A DNA stretch of 64,000 nt from Amyelois transitella (Eukaryota; Arthropoda; Insecta; Lepidoptera; Pyralidae). The stretch lies in assembly GCF_032362555.1 (NCBI RefSeq), contig NC_083508.1:3377001-3441000 (forward strand). Reading direction: 5' to 3'. How positions within the stretch are numbered: the first letter of the stretch is position 1; each line of letters opens with the position of its first letter. Position numbers and translations under genes: made by a program. This document shows, piece after piece, positions 59,867 through 64,000 of this stretch. The notes under the pieces are model-generated. The model ran no database searches. It was not told the DNA's origin and saw nothing but the letters and a program-made list of their open reading frames with translations.

Positions 59867-60148
59867 AAAAAGTAATTTACATACATACATATAGTCACGT
59901 TTATATCCCTTACGGGGTAGACAGAGCCAATAGACCCGAAAAGACAATGGTCACGTTCAGCTACTCGGCTTAATGATGGTATTGAGATCCAAATAGTGAC
60001 AGGTTGCTAGCCCATCGCCTAAAAAAAGGATCGCAATTTTATAAGCCTATCCCTAAGTCGCCTTTTACGACATCCATGGGAAAGAGATGGAGTGGTCCTA
60101 TTCTTTTTTGTATTGGTGCCAGGAACCACACGGCACAAAAAGTAATTT
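59867..60148 (-). mobile_element. Complete 260-bp-family retroposon with 12-bp target-site duplication
   Basis: AAAAAGTAATTT at 59867-59878 is exactly repeated at 60137-60148, bracketing the element 59879-60136. On the minus strand it starts TGCCGTGTGGTTCCTGGCAC and ends in an ATGTATGTA-type tail. The variable-length duplication and simple-repeat tail mark it as a LINE-mobilised retroposon (SINE-like). This copy defines the family seen about 20 times in the window; further truncated copies include 62845-62995, 63600-63750 and 63900-63950. Confidence 0.85.
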
Positions 60149-60539
60149 CCCTTTAAAATTTCATTATTTCCCCCATCCCAGTATTTAGGCTTAGTAATAC
60201 TCATGAGACTTAATTAAGGCACGCTGGCCACACTCTCATCACATTTCTAAATCGGTCGTCAAATTGACAACGAAACCATCGTCAGCTGATTGACGTTTCC
60301 ACCACATTCCAACTACTGTCACAGCGAAGTCAAATTGAATTTTGTTGTACCTATTTTTGCATGAATTGAAAAGTATGTCAATAAAATAGGCTATTTGACT
60401 GTAATAAAAATATACATTTCTTTTATGTCATCAGTCTTAATATTATTGTTTTGGAGCGATTTGTAATAACGCGAGATAAAAATATTGCATTATTTTAACA
60501 AAATCCGTCTCAGAAAATTAGGCTTTTTTATGCAGCTGT

Positions 60540-60586
60540 CACGTGACTAAAAACGAACGTGATTGGCTATTTCTATTATGACGTCA
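60540..60586. promoter_or_regulatory. Promoter-like cluster: E-box, CCAAT box and full CRE
   Basis: CACGTG at 60540-60545, inverted CCAAT (ATTGG) at 60562-60566 and palindromic TGACGTCA at 60579-60586 lie within 47 bp, about 115 bp upstream of the ATG at 60701. The spacing is typical of a proximal promoter. Confidence 0.5.
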
Positions 60587-60700
60587 ATTATCCATAAACA
60601 GACTGTGGATCGTACTGTTCCTTAGTGTTCGCTATTATTTTTTAAGATTTTATAAGTGTTTGATCGCTCAGGATTACTCAGATAACATAGGTATTTAATA

Positions 60701-60857
60701 ATGGAAACCAACTTCGCGAAAGCTGACAGTCGAAACCTACCAAAAGACTTTTTGTAGGTCCACTTTTGGCAAATGTGGACCAAATAATGGTTGGCGTCTT
60801 CTTCAAAGACAATCCAGATTTCTATGCTGCCGAACTGAGGAATGTGAAAACATCAAT
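60701..60857 (+). pseudogene. Solitary broken exon, possibly the start of a SWIM/YqaJ-type repeated gene
   Basis: ATG at 60701 reads METNFAKADSRNLPKDFL then stops. A second frame beginning just after reads NVDQIMVGVFFKDNPDFYAA followed by ELRNVKTS, and ends at a good donor (AT|GTAAGT at 60857). The two parts look like one N-terminal domain split by a frame change. TTTTTGTAG at the break could instead be a splice acceptor, with translation starting at the later ATG (MVGVFFKDNPDF). The SRNLP...D.FMV..FF...PDF.AAE..NVK pattern recalls the first exon of multicopy SWIM-finger/YqaJ genes in moths; that assignment is from memory. No following exon is visible. Confidence 0.35.
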
Positions 60858-61529
60858 GTAAGTATATCTTGGTAACCACTGATCTTAGATCATGATCTGA
60901 AACCACTTCTTGCGAATATTCAAATCCATCAGCATAGAAAAAAACGATTTCGTAGGAGATTTTATTGTTGTATTTGTGCATTTAGGCACTGCACAATATT
61001 TATAGGAACTCATTTTAATAATTTTCACACATTGACGTGGCACAAGTTAAATAAAACAAGAGAAAATCAAAACTTTTCGAAACACCAACAAGCTTTGTAT
61101 GATATTTACACGAAATTTACGTCACTGCATGCCATGGCCGCCATATTGCTAAAAGTCGCGTTTTGGCGGCATATTTGAATATTGCATTTTCTTTTTCGAT
61201 TTTTTAATAAAATAACTATAATAAAGGCAGAAAAGTATTTTTGTAGGGCTCCTTATAAACAAATAAATAGCCTAAGATAGTTTTTAGAACTTTGTCAAAT
61301 AGCCTATTAAATTATTGAACACAGAAATCTTAATTGAATAAATTGCCTGCCGTATTTTTAGTAACTAATAAGTAATTTTTTGAGTGGCAAGAACAGTATA
61401 TCTTAAGAAATAGGTAATTTGACACAACCATTCTAGGCGAAAAGAGGTTATGTAATAAATGTGTTGAATGTTTTTCAAATTTCATCTGTAGAATTTAAGT
61501 AGATACTCTCAGATTGAGACTATAGCATT
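60858..61529. promoter_or_regulatory. Upstream region of the UPF0545 gene with YY1-like sites
   Basis: GCCGCCATATTG at 61137-61148 is a good match to a YY1-type motif. A nearby TTTTGGCGGCATATT (61159-61175) is a near-mirror of it. No exon recognised. Confidence 0.4.
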
Positions 61530-64000
61530 ATGTCTACAAATAACGCAAGGGAAACTCCAAGTAACAACGATAAAGAAACCGGTAGTGATGTGTCTACTAC
61601 TACGGATAAAAATGCTGATGAAATTTTAGAAGATAAATGGATGGTTAGTTGACGAAATCCTAAATAAATAAGTAGTTACCTAAATAGATTATTAATGAAA
61701 TTTCATTACATTTCCAATCAGTTTTAAACAGAAATTGTAAAGTTAACCTGCCAAAATGAATTTATGCGTTTCCATAGCTTATAAAGTTTTATAAATGATA
61801 TGCAGGGATATTGTATGTATCCATTCATTATTTTATTTTATATACCAGTGACTCTTGTCACTCTCTTACAGGCAGAGAAAGTGTGAAAGGAAATAAAAAA
61901 CAGACCACTGTATTTGTTACTATAAGTCAATTTAAGTTAGGTTCCTATGCAAAGGTGGCAGATGTTATAAAAGTCACCCTTTAAAAAGGGTCATAGTAAC
62001 AGGTGTGGCTTAACTCTTAAAACGGGCCACCACCAGAGAGGTTGGGGAGGGGGTGGGGAGAGTGGGGGAGGGTTTGTATGACCCCCCCCAAGTATTTTTT
62101 TTTGCCAGAAGCCCCCTTTTTTATATGAATTTTTGAAAATCTTAAAAATTGCACTAATTAAAACGCAATATTTTCGGTTTGTCATTGTAATCTGTTAATT
62201 AAGTACTACATAATTAATTTGTCCATTCAACATGTACAATACATTAATTAATATATTTTAGCACTGAAAATATAGTCAAAAACTTTGCTTAAAAGTAAAA
62301 ACAAAAAAGACACTAACTATGAACAGAACGCAATCCGCCGTTTTGGTTATGTGCTATTGTCATCTTATCTACTGACTTCGAAAGTAGCTGTCGGTAAATG
62401 GACAGGAGGGGGTGCACGGGGGGGTCGGGGTCGGGTTGGTAGCCCCCGGCAATGAAAAAAACAAATTGGTCACAAATCAAACTCGGTTAGGTTAGGTTAG
62501 GCTGGTGTAAACCACCAAAGCGGAGTGTTCAAACTGAGTCAAAAAAGTGTAGTATAGGTTAGGTTAGGTTTAACTCCCCTTCACCCCTTTCATCCCTTCT
62601 TACTCCCCCCCCTTGCCCATCTGGCGGTTAAACTATAGGCTTCCGGCAAGGGGGGGGGGGTCACGGGAGGGGGGGTGTTACACCCTCCACCATCCCCCTC
62701 CCCGGCGGTGGCCCGTTTCAAGAGTGCACTCGGGCTCGCAATAAAAGGAACTGAAAATCAATACTCATAACTAATGATCCATCAATAAATTATTTTATAT
62801 ATATAAAATATATATATTATATAATTACAATTAACTACATATGTAAATACATACAGTCACATTTATTTCCCTTGCAGGGCAGACAGAACGGTCTTAAAAA
62901 GATTTAAAGGCCACACTCAATGGTATGATTAATGATAGAATTGAGATTTAAATAGTGACAGGTTACTAGACAATCGCCTTAAAGAAGAATCGTAAGTTAA
63001 ACTACATATCTATAGAGATATTACTTTTTTTTCAATCCTGCTCCATCTCTCATATCAATTTAGTCTTCTGCAGACTAGTAACTTATCAAATAATTATACA
63101 TTACAGATCAGAGAATGTGACCTCTACAAAGATGAGTATAAGGAGTGCACAAGCTTCCGAGGTCGCTTCCAACAGTACTTTGTATTTGGAGAGACATTAG
63201 ACTGCAATCAGTGGAAGAAGGACTACAATAATTGCTGTAAATGGGAGGATGGTAAAGACCTTAAAGCTGCTGTAAGATGTTTGTAGAATTATAAATATTT
63301 ATATGTATTGATGTTAATCGTAACCAACTGGCGTCTAATATGCAGTCTCACTAATATACAACCCAATCAGAAAAATATGTTACAAATAAAAACCCACAAT
63401 AAAATAATAGATGGTAGCATGAGTTGGATGCATCCTTATCTGATGAATATCTAAATTCATTGAAATTGACATAAGAAATCTTTTTACTAAATTAAATTGA
63501 TGATATTTGCTAATATTTAATATAATGGTCATGTATAACTAAAAACAATTTTTTGTTTCTTAGTATGTTAAAAATTCCTATAATGACAATTAAATATTCA
63601 ATACATACATAAAGTCACGTCTATGTCCCTTGCAGGTTAGACAGAGCCATCAGACATGAAAAGACTGATAGGCCTTGTTCAGCTTTTTGGCTTGATGATA
63701 GAATAGAGATTCAAATAGTGACTGGGTGCTAGCCCATCCCCTAAAAGAATTACAAATTAAATTTATTTTTTTATTTACTCAGGGCATCACAAGTGTTGAT
63801 GTTATGGCATAGAGGTACGCTGGGAAGTTGGGACCTTGCAGAAGTTGAAGTAGGGTAATTTCAATGATTTAATTTAAATTCTCTACACACGCACAATGAT
63901 GACTGTTTGCTCTTCTACCCCTCAAGGGATATAAACGTGATTTTATGATATTCCATTCAATTTTTTTGTTCTGAAATCAAACTATATCTTTTTAATTGTT
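61530..64000 (+). CDS. C22orf39/UPF0545-family small Cys-rich protein, partial
   Basis: Exons 61530-61643 and 63107-63271 (both phase 0) give 93 aa; the last exon(s) must lie beyond the window. Exon 1 encodes an acidic, Ser/Thr/Asn-rich leader ending DEILEDKWM. Exon 2 encodes the conserved core IRECDLYKDEYKECTSFRGR, QQYFVFGE and DCNQWKKDYNNCCKWE, matching the human C22orf39 pattern (C..Y...W..C......Y..GE...C..W..D...C..WE). The paired Cys spacing is CHCH-like; molecular function is not established. The exon 1 donor (ATG|GTTAGT) is slightly off consensus. Intron 1 contains the G-rich inverted-repeat element at 62010-62735 and a retroposon. Sequence after 63272 is intron with further retroposon copies. 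A short open stretch after the AG at 63780 gives only nine codons to a stop and does not look like the family's C-terminus. Confidence 0.82.
62010..62735. mobile_element. About 725-bp element with G-rich inverted ends and TTAGG core
   Basis: The left end ACTCTTAAAACGGGCCACCA (from about 62011) is mirrored by CGGTGGCCCGTTTCAAGAGT at about 62706-62725. The inner part of both arms is extremely G/C-skewed: GGGGAGGGGGTGGGGAG on the left, its C-rich counterpart on the right, plus runs of 8-10 G. The interior has TTAGG repeats at 62485-62501 and a shorter run near 62557-62571. No transposase frame is present. Confidence 0.65.

Noticed and set aside
63781-63810. Last exon of the UPF0545 gene
   Set aside because: After a plausible AG it encodes only GITSVDVMA before a stop, unlike the conserved C-terminus of the family. 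The true exon is probably past the window.

Overview
This is a eukaryotic nuclear window, almost certainly from a lepidopteran insect (moth or butterfly). It is AT-rich, its genes are split by many introns with GT-AG borders, its proteins read as insect orthologues, and its introns are littered with SINE, LINE-tail and foldback repeats of the kind common in moths. Short TTAGG (arthropod telomere-type) runs also occur. There is no prokaryotic organisation, CRISPR array or operon.

Layout, left to right. (1) 1554-15326, minus: PP2C-type phosphatase of the PPM1E/PPM1F group, six coding exons, C-terminus off the left edge. (2) 18685-20604, plus: complete four-exon cytosolic fatty acid-binding protein, 136 aa. 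(3) 22248-25751, plus: complete three-exon ARL6IP1, 193 aa, with a Tc1/mariner-type transposase relic in intron 2. (4) 26698-53987, minus: complete 28-exon PPIP5K, the inositol pyrophosphate kinase/phosphatase. All exon phases agree and sum to 4659 nt (1552 aa). An alternative first exon lies at 53176-53304. (5) 55338-57624, plus: complete four-exon TRMT44 tRNA Um44 methyltransferase, 582 aa. (6) 57784-59373, minus: PEX5 peroxisomal import receptor in one uninterrupted exon, tail-to-tail with TRMT44. (7) A solitary broken exon near 60701-60857. (8) 61530 to beyond the right edge, plus: C22orf39/UPF0545-type small Cys-rich protein, first two exons only.

The genes belong to unrelated pathways (phosphatase signalling, lipid carriage, ER shaping, inositol pyrophosphates, tRNA modification, peroxisome import); nothing suggests co-regulation beyond shared intergenic regions and one overlapping convergent 3' end.

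The most unusual thing is repeated local amplification of exon pieces inside host-gene introns. In the phosphatase gene, the last 60 nt of an exon plus the first 36 nt of its intron, 5' splice site included, is amplified into a tandem array of about 18.7 copies of a 96-bp unit (2104-3894). The same gene carries extra decayed copies of another exon (4985-5300). PPIP5K has two decayed copies of its 42202-42433 exon (41706-42010) and an internally deleted copy of its 45560-45748 exon (45429-45497). Several foldback or inverted-repeat elements (17643-18249, 43548-43680, 62010-62735) look like non-autonomous transposons without an obvious named family.
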